From NCBI GenBank assembly GCA_965243165.1, contig OZ251535.1:62001-126000 (forward strand): a stretch of 64,000 nt of DNA, given 5' to 3'. A program made the translations under genes and the position numbers. Under the pieces are notes generated by a model that was not told where the DNA came from, made no database searches, and saw nothing but the letters and a program-made list of their open reading frames with translations. This DNA is from CATQHD01 sp965243165. GTDB taxonomy: Bacteria; Actinomycetota; Acidimicrobiia; Spongiisociales; Spongiisociaceae. Positions 25,286 through 36,145 of the stretch are shown piece after piece. The stretch's first letter is position 1; every line of letters begins with the position of its first letter.

Positions 25286-26515
25286 ATGGATGACTACCTG
25301 CCGAGATCGGTGGATTCCAAGCTGGCGGAGATGCTGAAAGGGCTGCCGGCGTTGATGATCCTTGGACCCAGGGCGGTGGGCAAGACCACCACCGCCGCCC
25401 GGCTTGCCGCCCATGTCATGTATCTGGACGATCCCTTTACGGTCAGGATGGTGAACGCCGATCCGGACGGGGCGCTCCGGGGCCTGCCCGAGCCGGTGCT
25501 GCTCGACGAGTGGCAGGAGGCGCCTGATCTGCTGGCGGCGGTCAAGCGGTCGGTGGATGCAGACCGCCGCCCCGGGCGGTATCTGCTGACCGGTTCGGTG
25601 CGCGCCCGCCTCAGCAACAGGGTATGGCCCGGCACCGGCCGGGTTACCCCGGTGTCCATGCATCCCATGACCGCCGCCGAGGTCATGGGCAGGAGAACCA
25701 AGCCCCTTCTGGACCGGCTCTCGGCAGGTGAGCCCCCGGCCCCCGCCCCCGATTCCCCCGACCTGCGGGGCTACGTCGAAATGGCTCTGCAAGGGGGCTT
25801 CCCGCCCACCCTGGGGCTGGACGAACAGAACAGGCAGGAATGGATGAAGGGCTATCTGGAGATGGTGTTCACCCGCGACTTGGAGGCGGCGGGCGGCAAC
25901 GGCCGGGACCCGGACCGGTTCGGGCGCTACTTCGAGGCCTACGCCCTCGACACCGCCGGCCTCGCCGAACACAAGACCCTCTACGACGCGGCGCGGATCG
26001 ACCGCAAGACCGCTCTGGCCTACGACCGGCTGCTGCGGGATTTGATGTTGATCCAGGAGGCGCCTGCCTGGCTGCCCAACCGGCTCAAGCGGCTGGTGGT
26101 GTCGCGGAAGCGCTATCTGGTCGACCCGGCCCTTCTGGCCGGGGTGCTCGGCCTCGACGCGGCGGCGGTGCTCCGGGACAGCAACCTGCTGGGCCGGCTC
26201 CTCGATACCTTCGCGGCCGCCCAGCTCCGGTCGGAGGCGGTTACAGCCGAGAGCCGCCCCCGGCTCTGCCATCTCCGCACCCACCAGGGCCGCCGTGAGG
26301 TGGACATCTTGGCCGAGCTGGCGGGCCGGCGCATCGCCGGGATAGAGATCAAGGCCGGCGGAGGCCCGACGCCGCACGACGCCCGCTCCCTGGCCTGGCT
26401 GCGGGACAACTTCGAGGACCGTTTCGCGGCGGGGGCGGTGCTCCACACCGGCCCGCACTCCTACCCGCTGGGCGACCGGATATGGGCGGCCCCCATCTCC
26501 ACTCTGTGGGCGTGA
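25286..26515 (+). CDS. DUF4143 AAA ATPase
   Basis: A 409-residue protein of the AAA_14/DUF4143 family. It has Walker A GPRAVGKTTTAARLA (about 27-41), Walker B VLLDEWQEAPDLL (about 71), sensor TGSVRARLS (about 112) and a winged-helix middle. The C-terminal DUF4143 part carries EVDILAEL...IAGIEIKAG (about 348-370), the D..E.K core of a PD-(D/E)XK nuclease-like fold. These ATPases are common, often horizontally moved and of uncertain function; links to phage defence or toxin-antitoxin loci have been suggested. The XRE gene and the repeats upstream make a local regulatory unit plausible. Confidence 0.85.
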   Translation: MDDYLPRSVDSKLAEMLKGLPALMILGPRAVGKTTTAARLAAHVMYLDDPFTVRMVNADPDGALRGLPEPVLLDEWQEAPDLLAAVKRSVDADRRPGRYLLTGSVRARLSNRVWPGTGRVTPVSMHPMTAAEVMGRRTKPLLDRLSAGEPPAPAPDSPDLRGYVEMALQGGFPPTLGLDEQNRQEWMKGYLEMVFTRDLEAAGGNGRDPDRFGRYFEAYALDTAGLAEHKTLYDAARIDRKTALAYDRLLRDLMLIQEAPAWLPNRLKRLVVSRKRYLVDPALLAGVLGLDAAAVLRDSNLLGRLLDTFAAAQLRSEAVTAESRPRLCHLRTHQGRREVDILAELAGRRIAGIEIKAGGGPTPHDARSLAWLRDNFEDRFAAGAVLHTGPHSYPLGDRIWAAPISTLWA

Positions 26516-26590
26516 CCCCGGCCGTCCGGCCGGGTTCCGAGGCCGCCGGGCGGCCCGGAGCGATTCGGATGGCCCCGGAACCCGTCTGTC

Positions 26591-26620
26591 TTGGCATTTC
26601 TGTCGCAAACAGGCCATAAT
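26591..26620 (+). promoter_or_regulatory. sigma70-type promoter for rplY
   Basis: TTGGCA (26591-26596), an 18-bp spacer and CATAAT (26615-26620) lie 42 bp upstream of the L25 start, in an AT-richer patch of a GC-rich gap. Confidence 0.6.
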
Positions 26621-26661
26621 CGAGGTCAGCACCCCTTGTCCGCCCCATCTGAGGAGCCGCC

Positions 26662-27306
26662 ATGTCTGAAGTCGTCCTGCACGCCGAGACCGGACGGACC
26701 ACCGGCAGCAGGCCCTCGCGCCGCCTGAGGCGGGGGGGCAAGGTTCCCGCCACCCTGTACGGGCAGGGCGCCGAGGCGGTGTCGGTGGCGGTGAACGCCC
26801 GCGATCTGCGCAACGCCTTGACCACCGACGCCGGGATAAACGCCCTGATCGAGCTGGTGGTGGAGGAAGAGACCCACACCTCCCTGGCCCGTCAGCTGCA
26901 GCGCCACCCCACCAAGGGGGACATCATCCATCTCGACTTCGTGAAGATATCGCTCACCGACCGGGTGGAGGCGGTGGTGGCGGTCGACCTGATCGGCGAT
27001 CCGGCGGGGGTCCGGGAACAGGGCGGCATCATCGAAACCGTGGCCAACACGGTGAACGTGCGCACTCCGGTCACCGCCATTCCCGAGTCGATACAGATTG
27101 ACATCTCCCACTTGGAGGTGGGTGAATCGATCCGGGTGGCCGACCTGCCGGAGCTGGAAGGGGTCGAGTACCTGGACGACCCCGGCTCGCCCATCGTGGT
27201 CATCCATCTGCCGGCCCTGGTCGAAGAGGAGGCGGTCCCCGAGGACGAGCTCGAGGAGGAGGCGGCTGACGAAGACGAGGGCGGGGCGGCCGACGCGGAG
27301 GAATAG
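26662..27306 (+). CDS. rplY: 50S ribosomal protein L25 (CTC/TL5 form)
   Basis: A 214-residue 5S-rRNA-binding ribosomal protein of the long CTC type. The N-terminal L25 beta-barrel (GSRPSRRLRRGGKVPATLYG, HPTKGDIIHLDFVKI) is followed by the C-terminal TL5-like domain (NTVNVRTPVTAIPESIQIDISHLEVGESIRV) and a Glu/Asp-rich tail. It precedes pth, the usual actinobacterial order, with 64 bp between them. A good promoter lies just upstream. Confidence 0.95.
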   Translation: MSEVVLHAETGRTTGSRPSRRLRRGGKVPATLYGQGAEAVSVAVNARDLRNALTTDAGINALIELVVEEETHTSLARQLQRHPTKGDIIHLDFVKISLTDRVEAVVAVDLIGDPAGVREQGGIIETVANTVNVRTPVTAIPESIQIDISHLEVGESIRVADLPELEGVEYLDDPGSPIVVIHLPALVEEEAVPEDELEEEAADEDEGGAADAEE

Positions 27307-27370
27307 GCGCCCGGCCCGGCGGCCTTTCCCGGTCGAGGAGCAGGAGACACCCATCAGCAGGGGGGAGGGC

Positions 27371-27955
27371 ATGAAGATCGTCGTCGGCCTCCACAACCCC
27401 GAACCCGCCTACCGGGGCACCCGCCACAACGCCGGGGCCGAGGCGGTGGAGGCCCTCGCCCGCCGGCTGGGGGTCCGCCTGAAGCGGGGGCCGCGCCGGG
27501 TGCGCTGCCGCCTGGCCAGAACGGTGATCGACGGGGCGCCGGCGTTGTTGGCCCTTCCCAAGGCCTCCATGAACGTGTGCGGCCCGGCGGTGCGGTCGGC
27601 GGTCCGATACCACGATATTCCCCCCTCCGGCCTGCTGGTGGTGCATGACGACATCGACCTGGCCTTCGGCCGCCTGCGCCTCCGCCGGGGCGGCGGCCAC
27701 GGCGGCCACAACGGAGTGCGGTCGGTGATCGCCGCCTTGGGGGATCCCGGTTTCTGGCGCCTGAAGGTGGGGGTGGGCCGCCCGCCCGGAAACATGGACC
27801 CCGCCCGCTACGTGTTGAGCCGGTTCTTCGAAGGGGAGCGGGCAGAAGCCGCCCGCATGGTGCAAGACGCAGCCGAGGTGGTGAGGGTTTTCATGACCGA
27901 CCCCGACCGGGCCTTTTCCCTGGCCGGAGGCCGCCGGCCCGGGCCGGTTCGGTGA
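27371..27955 (+). CDS. pth: peptidyl-tRNA hydrolase
   Basis: Releases peptides from prematurely dropped peptidyl-tRNA in the cytoplasm. The protein has 194 residues. The catalytic His sits in TRHNAGAEAVEALA (about residue 18), Asn in PKASMNVCGPAV (about 67), and the Asp in VVHDDIDLAFGRLRLRRGGGHGGHNGVRS (about 94). The ATG follows a GGGGGAGGG box. The N-terminus VGLHNPEPAYRGTRHN has His instead of the usual Gly-Asn-Pro start but is otherwise standard. Confidence 0.95.
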   Translation: MKIVVGLHNPEPAYRGTRHNAGAEAVEALARRLGVRLKRGPRRVRCRLARTVIDGAPALLALPKASMNVCGPAVRSAVRYHDIPPSGLLVVHDDIDLAFGRLRLRRGGGHGGHNGVRSVIAALGDPGFWRLKVGVGRPPGNMDPARYVLSRFFEGERAEAARMVQDAAEVVRVFMTDPDRAFSLAGGRRPGPVR

Positions 27956-28022
27956 AACCCGCCCGTCCTCCGGGCAGGCGCGGGCGCGGACGGATGTAGG
28001 GTACGGGGCGGGAGGTGCGGTT

Positions 28023-28589
28023 ATCTCACTGCCTGATCTGCTTGCTCTGTTCCGGGTGCTGTGCGTCCCGGTGATCATTTCCTTGGTGCTGGCCACCGAG
28101 CGGACCGAGCTCGAGTACCTGTTCGGCGCGGCGGCGGTGCTGGTGGCCTGCGCCGCCTTCAGCGACTTCTTGGACGGCTACATCGCCCGCAAGCGGGGCA
28201 TCACCTCCATCATGGGGGCCTTCTGGGACACCACCGCCGACAAGGTGCTGGTCAGCGGGGTGTTGATAGCGCTGGTCTCGGTGGGCAGGGCCTCGGTCTG
28301 GGTGACCTTCACGATCATGGCCCGCGAGTTCGTGGTGATGGCGGTGCGCAGCGTGGTGGCCGTCGACGGGAAGGTGGTGCCGGCCTCTTGGGCGGGCAAG
28401 GCCAAGGCCGCGGTGCAGTTCACCGCCCTGGGGCTGGCCATGCTGCGCCTGCCCGAACCGTGGGGCCCCTTCTACCTGGACGAGTACTGGATGTGGATCG
28501 CCGCCGCCGTCACCATCGCCTCCGGCGGGGAATACATAGCCCGGTTCCGCGATGCGGTCAAACAGGCGGGCGCCAAGCCGGACCGGTGA
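28023..28589 (+). CDS. pgsA: CDP-diacylglycerol--glycerol-3-phosphate phosphatidyltransferase, apparent ATC start
   Basis: Membrane enzyme that makes phosphatidylglycerol phosphate. The CDP-alcohol phosphotransferase motif is complete: DFLDGYIARKRGITSIMGAFWDTTADK (about 47-73). Four or five hydrophobic helices surround it. The family N-terminus (LPDLLALFRVL) is encoded from 28029, yet no ATG, GTG or TTG precedes it in frame. ATC at 28023 lies 7 bp after a perfect GGGAGG, so ATC is the likely start. GTG 28056 would delete this motif and has no ribosome-binding site. I count 188 residues from ATC. It is followed by the epimerase gene in the same direction. Confidence 0.88.
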   Translation: MSLPDLLALFRVLCVPVIISLVLATERTELEYLFGAAAVLVACAAFSDFLDGYIARKRGITSIMGAFWDTTADKVLVSGVLIALVSVGRASVWVTFTIMAREFVVMAVRSVVAVDGKVVPASWAGKAKAAVQFTALGLAMLRLPEPWGPFYLDEYWMWIAAAVTIASGGEYIARFRDAVKQAGAKPDR

Positions 28590-28608
28590 GCGGGCAGGCG
28601 GACGGCCG

Positions 28609-29577
28609 ATGAGAACCCTGGTGACGGGCGGCTCGGGGGTGGTGGGGAGGGCGGTGGTGCGGCGTCTGGCGGCCGCCGGGCGGGAGGTGCGCGGCCTGGC
28701 CCGGTCGGAGGAGTCGGCTTCGGTGCTGGCTGGTTTGGGGGCCGTTCCGGCCGCCGGGGACATACTCGACCCCGATTCCCTGGCCCGGGCGGCCGCCGGG
28801 TGCGAGGTGGTGTATCACATCGCCGGCCGGGTGTCGTTCTGCCCGGCAGATCCGGCCCGCCTGTACGAGACCAACGTGGAGGGAACCCGCAACGTGGTGC
28901 GGGCCGCCCGCCGGGCGGGGGCGCGCCGCCTCGTCTACACCTCGTCGGTGGCCGCCCTCGGAGAGAAGCCCGGCTCGGTGGGGTCCGAATCCAACCGGGG
29001 CGGCCATCATCTCAGCCACTACGGCCGCTCCAAACACCTGGGCGAGCAGGCGGCCTTCGCCGAGGCGGAGGACATGGAGGTAGTGGCGGTCAACCCCTCC
29101 TCCGTCCAGGGGGGAGGCCGGTCGTCGGGCAGCGGCGGCCTCCTGCTCCGGGCCGTCAACGGACAGCTTCGGGTGATGGTCGACGCGCCGATCTCGATGG
29201 TGGACGCAGAAGACTGCGCCCGCGGCCATCTGGCCGCCGAGCAGCGGGGAATACCCGGCCAGTGTTACGTCCTCAGCGGCTTCACCATCACCGCCCGCTC
29301 GGCGGCGGCCCTGATGGGCGACTTGACGGGCCGCGAATATCAGATCCGTTTCATCCCCGCCCGGGCCCTCGCCGTCTTGGAGCCCTTCTCCGGCCTGATC
29401 GGGCGTTTCGTCCGTTCGGTTCCCGTCTGCGGCGAGACGGTGCGGACGATGCGTTACGGGGCCAGATACGACGGCTCGCGGGCGGCCTGGGAGCTGGGGC
29501 TGGAATACCGGACGGCGCGGGAGACCTTCGCCGGGGTGCTCGAAGCCTTCCGGGCCGCCGGCCTGACCGAAGTCTGA
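28609..29577 (+). CDS. NAD-dependent epimerase/3-beta-HSD-like SDR
   Basis: A 322-residue extended short-chain dehydrogenase. It has the N-terminal NAD motif TGGSGVVGRAVVRRL (about 5-19), AGCEVVYHIAGRVSF, the ETNVEGTRNVVRAAR segment (about 91), and an active-site pair Ser in VYTSSVAAL (about 118) with SHYGRSKHLGEQ (Tyr and Lys, about 143-147). The hopanoid-associated sugar epimerase/dihydroflavonol reductase subgroup is closest by feel; the substrate is uncertain. Confidence 0.85.
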   Translation: MRTLVTGGSGVVGRAVVRRLAAAGREVRGLARSEESASVLAGLGAVPAAGDILDPDSLARAAAGCEVVYHIAGRVSFCPADPARLYETNVEGTRNVVRAARRAGARRLVYTSSVAALGEKPGSVGSESNRGGHHLSHYGRSKHLGEQAAFAEAEDMEVVAVNPSSVQGGGRSSGSGGLLLRAVNGQLRVMVDAPISMVDAEDCARGHLAAEQRGIPGQCYVLSGFTITARSAAALMGDLTGREYQIRFIPARALAVLEPFSGLIGRFVRSVPVCGETVRTMRYGARYDGSRAAWELGLEYRTARETFAGVLEAFRAAGLTEV

Positions 29578-29629
29578 CCTCCGGCCGGCCCGGCAGAGGG
29601 CGGCGGGCAGACCGGTACGATTGCGCCTC

Positions 29630-32600
29630 GTGCGCGCCCCCCTGTCGATCCTCCTAGACCGCTGGAGCCCCGAAACCCTGCCTCTGCCCCCCGGAAGAGC
29701 GGTTGTGCCGGCGGCGGCCCGGGCGATGGTGATCGGAGGCGCGGCCCGGCGGTCGAAGGGGCCCCTGGTTGTAGTTGCACCCACGGAGCGGGAGGCGGAC
29801 GCCCTCTTCGCCGACCTGCGCCTCTTCCTCGACGACGTGCTGCTGTTCCCCGCCTGGGAGACCCTCCCCTTCGAGCACGTTTCCCCCAACATGGCGACTA
29901 TGGCGCGCCGGGCCGAGGTGCGCCACCGTCTGGCCGAGGCCCCCGCCGGCTTGGTGGTGGCGGCGGCGGTGCGGGCGGCGGTTCAGCGGGTGAGCGGATC
30001 GCCCGTCCATCCGGCGGTGGTGCGGACGGGCGAGGAGATCTCTTTCGAGGGCCTGGTGAGGCAGCTCGACGAGATCGGGTACGCCCGCACCGACCGGGTG
30101 GAGGCGCGGGGCGAGTTCGCGGTGCGGGGGGGAGTGATCGACGTGTTCCCCGCCCAGGCGGACGATGCGGTGCGGATCGACTTCTGGGGCGACTACGTCG
30201 AGGAGCTGCGGGTGTTCTCGATCGGGTCGCAGCGGTCGGTGGGGGAAGTGGAGGAGTTCGCGGCCTATCCGGCCCGCGAGTTCCGCCCCGACGATGCGGT
30301 CAGGGCCGAAGCCAGGGCGCTGGCGTCCCGCGAGCCGTGGGCGGCGTCGAGCCTGGACCGGATAGCCGAGGGGGTGAGGTTCGCCGGGATGGAGTCGTGG
30401 CTTCCCTGGTTGACGCCGCCCCGCAGCTTCTTGGACGAGCTGCCCGAATCGGGGTCGGCGGTGCTGCTCGATCCGGCGCAGGCTCTGGCCAGGGCGGAGG
30501 GTCTGGTGGACGAGGAGCGGGACCTGGCCGAAGCCTTGGCCGGCACCTGGGGGGACGGCCGGGCCGGCGGCCGTTCCCGGCCCGCCTTGTTCCTCGACCT
30601 GGCGTCCTCCCTGCCGGACCGGCTCTTGGAGTGCCCGCCCCTGGCGGCCGGGCCGGAGGACCGCCGCATCGAGGTGAGGGGCCTGGACGCCGCCCCCGGC
30701 GACCCGGAGACGGTGGCGCAGGGCCTGATCCGGCTGATGGACGGCGGCGCCGACGTGGTGCTGGCCATGGACGGCGCCCCGGCCGCCGCCCGGGTGGCGA
30801 GGGTGCTCGGCGAGCACGGCCTGGAGCTGCCGGTGGCGGAGCGGCTGGAAAAAGGCCGGAGGGGGGTGATCCTGGCCGAAGGCGTCCACACCGGGGCGGT
30901 GATGCCGGCGCTTTCGGCGGCGGTGCTGGGCGAGCAGGAGATATTCGGGCGCCGCCGATCCCACCGCCGTCCCGGACGGAGGCGGGCGGGGGCCGGGCCG
31001 GCCTTCCAGGACCTCGCGCCCGGCGACTATGTGGTGCACGACCACCACGGCATCGGCCGCTTCGACGGCCTGGTCACCCAGTCCATGGCCGGGGCGGAGC
31101 GCGACTACATCGTGATCGTGTACGCCGGGGGCGACAAGCTCTACGTTCCCACCGACCAGCTGGCGGCGGTGCGGAAGTACACGGGCGGCGCCTCGCCCCG
31201 GATCAGCCGGATGGGGGGGCGGGATTGGGCGGCCGCCCGCAACAAGGTGCGCAAGGAGGCGGCGGTGCTGGCCGAGCACGTGGTGGCGGTCCACCGGGCG
31301 CGGGCGGCCGCCGCCGGACACGCTTTTTCGCCGGACACCCCCTGGCAGCGGGAAGTGGAAGACGCCTTCCCCTACGAGGAGACCCCCGATCAGCTGCAGG
31401 CCGTGGCCGAGGTCAAGCAGGACATGGAATCCCCCGCCCCGATGGACCGGCTGGTGTTCGGCGACGTGGGGTTCGGCAAGACGGAAGTGGCGCTGCGGGC
31501 GGTCTTCAAGGCGGTCGCCGACGGTTTCCAGGCGGCGGTGCTGTGCCCCACCACCCTGTTGGCCCAGCAGCACTACCAGACCTTCTCCGAACGCTTCGCT
31601 CCTTACCCCGTCCGGGTGGAGATGCTCAGCCGCTTCCTCACCCCCGCCCAGTCCCGCCGGACGGCGGAAGGCCTGCGCACCGGGGAGGCGGACGTGGTGA
31701 TCGGCACCCACGGCCTGCTGTCGGAAGGGATCGAGTTCCACAAGTTGGGTCTGCTGGTGGTCGACGAGGAACACCGGTTCGGGGTCAAGGCCAAAGACCG
31801 CATCAAGGGCATGAAGACGGGGGTGGACGTGCTGACCCTGACCGCCACCCCCATACCCCGCACCCTGGAGATGGCCCTGACCGGGATCAGAGAGGTGAGC
31901 CACATCCTGACCCCGCCCGAGGACCGCCATCCGATCCTCACCTACGTAGGGCCGAACGACCAGCGGGTGGTCTCGGCGGCCATCCGCCGCGAGCTGCTGC
32001 GGGAAGGCCAGGTGTTCTATGTGCACAACCGCATCCAATCCATCGACCGGACGGTGATGAGGCTCAAGGAGCTCGTGCCGGACGCCCGCTTCGGAGCGGC
32101 CCACGGACAGATGAACGAGGGGCGGCTCGAGCAGACCATGCTGGACTTCTGGGACCACCGCTACGACGTGCTGGTGGCCACCACCATCATCGAATCGGGG
32201 CTGGACCTCCCCCAGGTCAACACCTTGATCGTGGAGCGGGCCGACCAGCTGGGGCTGGCCCAGCTCTATCAGCTGCGGGGGCGGGTGGGCCGGTCGAACC
32301 AGCGGGCCTACGCCTACCTCTTCCACCCCGACTCCTCCGTCCTCCCGGAAACCGCCTACCGCCGCTTGGAGGCGGTGGGGGAGTTCACCGAGCTGGGTTC
32401 GGGCCTGCAGCTCGCCCTGCGCGACCTGGAGATACGGGGGGCCGGCTCGGTGCTGGGCGAGGTGCAGTCGGGCCACATCGCGGCGGTGGGGTTCGATATG
32501 TACGTGGAGCTGATCTCCGAGGCGGTGGCGGAGCAGACGGGCGCCGGGCCGGCGGTCGAGAAGCCCAAGGAGGTGCGGATCGACCTGGGCCTGGACGCGC

Positions 32601-33010
32601 ATCTTCCGGAGTCGTACGCGGCCGACCAGAACGCCCGTCTGGAGGCCTACCGGCGGCTGGCGGCGGCCGGTGCACAGGAGGAGGTGGAGGATGTGGCCGC
32701 CGAGTGGCGGGACCGCTACGGCCCCTTGCCTCCGGCCGCGGAGCGGCTGATCGAGGCCGCCCGCCTGCGGGTGGAGGCCGTCCGGATCGGGTTGGAGGAA
32801 GTGGTGAAGCTGCGGCGCGAGATCATGCTGGGCCCGGTGGAGCTGACCCAGTCCCAGGAGATACGGCTGGAACGGCTGCAGCCGAAGGCGGTGCTGAGGT
32901 CCGGTCAGTCCAAGCTGTTCATACCTGCGCCCCCGGCCGGCGGCCTGGCCGGTTACCTGTTGGACTTCCTGGCCGCCATGTGGCCGCCGTCCGCTCCAGC
33001 GGCGGAATAG
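29630..33010 (+). CDS. mfd: transcription-repair coupling factor
   Basis: A DNA translocase of about 1,126 residues that removes stalled RNA polymerase and recruits UvrA. Visible parts, counted from GTG 29630, are the N-terminal UvrB-like module (APTEREADALFADLRLFLDD; FPAWETLPFEHVSPN), the RNA polymerase-interaction/CarD-like domain (DLAPGDYVVHDHHGIGRF, about 460), Walker A GDVGFGKTEVA (about 610), the DEEHRFG box (about 710), TATPIPRTL, and RGRVGRSNQRAYAYL (about 885). A TRCF C-terminal domain follows. A TTG at 29621 is also in frame, but it overlaps a TACGAT -10-like box (29616-29621); GTG 29630, 8 bp after the box, fits a leaderless start. Confidence 0.96.
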   Translation: MRAPLSILLDRWSPETLPLPPGRAVVPAAARAMVIGGAARRSKGPLVVVAPTEREADALFADLRLFLDDVLLFPAWETLPFEHVSPNMATMARRAEVRHRLAEAPAGLVVAAAVRAAVQRVSGSPVHPAVVRTGEEISFEGLVRQLDEIGYARTDRVEARGEFAVRGGVIDVFPAQADDAVRIDFWGDYVEELRVFSIGSQRSVGEVEEFAAYPAREFRPDDAVRAEARALASREPWAASSLDRIAEGVRFAGMESWLPWLTPPRSFLDELPESGSAVLLDPAQALARAEGLVDEERDLAEALAGTWGDGRAGGRSRPALFLDLASSLPDRLLECPPLAAGPEDRRIEVRGLDAAPGDPETVAQGLIRLMDGGADVVLAMDGAPAAARVARVLGEHGLELPVAERLEKGRRGVILAEGVHTGAVMPALSAAVLGEQEIFGRRRSHRRPGRRRAGAGPAFQDLAPGDYVVHDHHGIGRFDGLVTQSMAGAERDYIVIVYAGGDKLYVPTDQLAAVRKYTGGASPRISRMGGRDWAAARNKVRKEAAVLAEHVVAVHRARAAAAGHAFSPDTPWQREVEDAFPYEETPDQLQAVAEVKQDMESPAPMDRLVFGDVGFGKTEVALRAVFKAVADGFQAAVLCPTTLLAQQHYQTFSERFAPYPVRVEMLSRFLTPAQSRRTAEGLRTGEADVVIGTHGLLSEGIEFHKLGLLVVDEEHRFGVKAKDRIKGMKTGVDVLTLTATPIPRTLEMALTGIREVSHILTPPEDRHPILTYVGPNDQRVVSAAIRRELLREGQVFYVHNRIQSIDRTVMRLKELVPDARFGAAHGQMNEGRLEQTMLDFWDHRYDVLVATTIIESGLDLPQVNTLIVERADQLGLAQLYQLRGRVGRSNQRAYAYLFHPDSSVLPETAYRRLEAVGEFTELGSGLQLALRDLEIRGAGSVLGEVQSGHIAAVGFDMYVELISEAVAEQTGAGPAVEKPKEVRIDLGLDAHLPESYAADQNARLEAYRRLAAAGAQEEVEDVAAEWRDRYGPLPPAAERLIEAARLRVEAVRIGLEEVVKLRREIMLGPVELTQSQEIRLERLQPKAVLRSGQSKLFIPAPPAGGLAGYLLDFLAAMWPPSAPAAE

Positions 33011-34166
33011 GGTCGGCCGGTTCTCCGTTAGCATCGGCTCGACACCCGGCAATGATTTGCGGGGAATATCCATCGGGAGGAGTCTCCGTGCCCGTCAAAC
33101 CGCCGCGCCGCCGTTCCATCGTCCGGCGCCTTTCAGAACGCATCCTCGCTTCGGCGGCGGCGCTGGCGCTCGCGGCCGCCGCATGCGGCGGATCGGAGGG
33201 CGGGTCCGGAAGCACGGCCGCGGTGGAAAGCTCCACCTCGTCCTCTATTCCGGACGCCTCGTCTTCTCTTCCCGTCGCCTCGTCCTCCACGTCGAGCACC
33301 TCGTCTTCTATTCCGGCAACAACCGCCGCCGAGGCGCGGGCGGCGGAGATCGGAGGAGTGTTCGACTTCGGAGTCGTGGCCGCGGTGGAAGGTGAACAGA
33401 TCACCTTCGACGAGGTGTCCCCGCTGGTCGTCGCGGCGGGGGACGCGGTGGAAACCGACGTATTCGCCGACGCCCTTACGCTGGAGATCACCAGACGGGT
33501 GCTGGCGTCCGCGGTGCTCCGAGAGTGGGGTTATGCGGTCACCGAAGCGGAGATAGAGGCCCAGGTGAAGGAGATATTGGACGAGACCGGCCAGACCGAG
33601 GAGGAGCTGCTCACCAGCGCCGACATCACCTCGGCGTACCTGCGGACCGTGATTGCCATCCAGCTCATGGAGGAGCGGGCCTCGTCGGACTTCGAGGCGG
33701 ACGCCTCCGACCCGGAGGAGGAGGAGCTGAGGGCGCGCTATGAAACTATCGTTCCGAGCATCGCCAACGTGTGCAGCGCCCATATCCTCCTGGAAAGCGA
33801 GGCGGAGGCGTTGGACGCCCTCGACCGGGCCCAGGCCGGCGAGGACTTCGGCGAGCTGGCGGCCGAGCTGTCGACCGGCCCGAGCGGGCCCGGCGGAGGG
33901 GACCTGGGGTGCGGCGAGCCCGCCCAGTTCGTTGCGGAGTTCGCGGCGGCGGTGCTCGACGCCGAATTGGGCGCGCCGTACGGGCCGGTCGAGACCGAAT
34001 TCGGGTGGCATGTGATCCTGGTGAGCGAGCGGACGATACCGAGCATGGACGAGGTGCAGGACAGGCTCATCGGTGATACACAGCAGGTCGTCCGCGAGAT
34101 GTGGATCGACTGGGCGTTGGCCGAGCTGGCGGCCGCCGATGTGCAGGTGGCGCCGGAGTACGGCGT

Positions 34167-35705
<1,539 letters not shown>

Positions 35706-35800
35706 TTACGGTTTTCAAGGCGCGAAGATCTTCCGGGTCCCTTCCATCTGGAGAAAGAGCCGGCTTCCAGCAACAGGCGCGAAGCCGCCCCGCAACCCCC

Positions 35801-36016
35801 AGAGCGCGAAAATCGCCGCGCCCAAGCCCGGCTTCGCCGGGCTCCCTCCCCCGCCTCCGCCGCCGCCGGCGTACTCCGCACCGGGCCGCGTGGGCCTTCC
35901 CGGGCCGCAAGGCCGGACCGGGCAGAGTCATTTCGATCTATTACCGCCGCGCTCTCCGGAAATCCGGCGGCGGTGTTTGCGCTTTCGGCCTTCTATATAT
36001 ACCGCATTTCGGGGCG
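35801..36016 (+). repeat. intergenic composite repeat, subfamily A copy 3
   Basis: Block order as in the other A copies: AGAGCGCGAAAATCG; hairpin CCCGGC-TTC-GCCGGG; CTCCCTCCCCCGCCTCCGCC; about 75 variable bases; hairpin ACCGCCGC (35943-35950) with GCGGCGGT (35967-35974); TGTTTGCGCTTTCGG; and CTATATATACCGCATTTCGG. It fills most of the 440-bp gap between mazG and eno. Confidence 0.88.
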
Positions 36017-36086
36017 TTCGCATAGGGGGTTGTTCGAGAAGATTTCGCGTTCTGCCGCAGGCGGTGAAAGCGCGGGTCCGGTGAGG

Positions 36087-36116
36087 TTGCCAAGAGGTTG
36101 GGCGCGGGCGTAGTAG
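36087..36116 (+). promoter_or_regulatory. candidate promoter for eno
   Basis: TTGCCA (36087-36092), 18 bp, TAGTAG (36111-36116; or TAGATT 3 bp later) lie about 30 bp before the eno GTG. The match is moderate. Confidence 0.4.
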
Positions 36117-36145
36117 ATTCCGCCTCGACTTCTCCGGGGAGCGGC

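Noticed and set aside
29654..33073. Very long open frame on the minus strand (over 1,100 codons) opposite mfd
   Set aside because: It is the antisense of a clear mfd gene in GC-rich DNA; its product is His/Gly/Arg/Gln-rich without family motifs.
30337..33087. Long plus-strand frame leading into the PpiC gene
   Set aside because: It overlaps mfd in another frame and is Gly/Arg/Pro-rich; GTG 33088 has a good ribosome-binding site.
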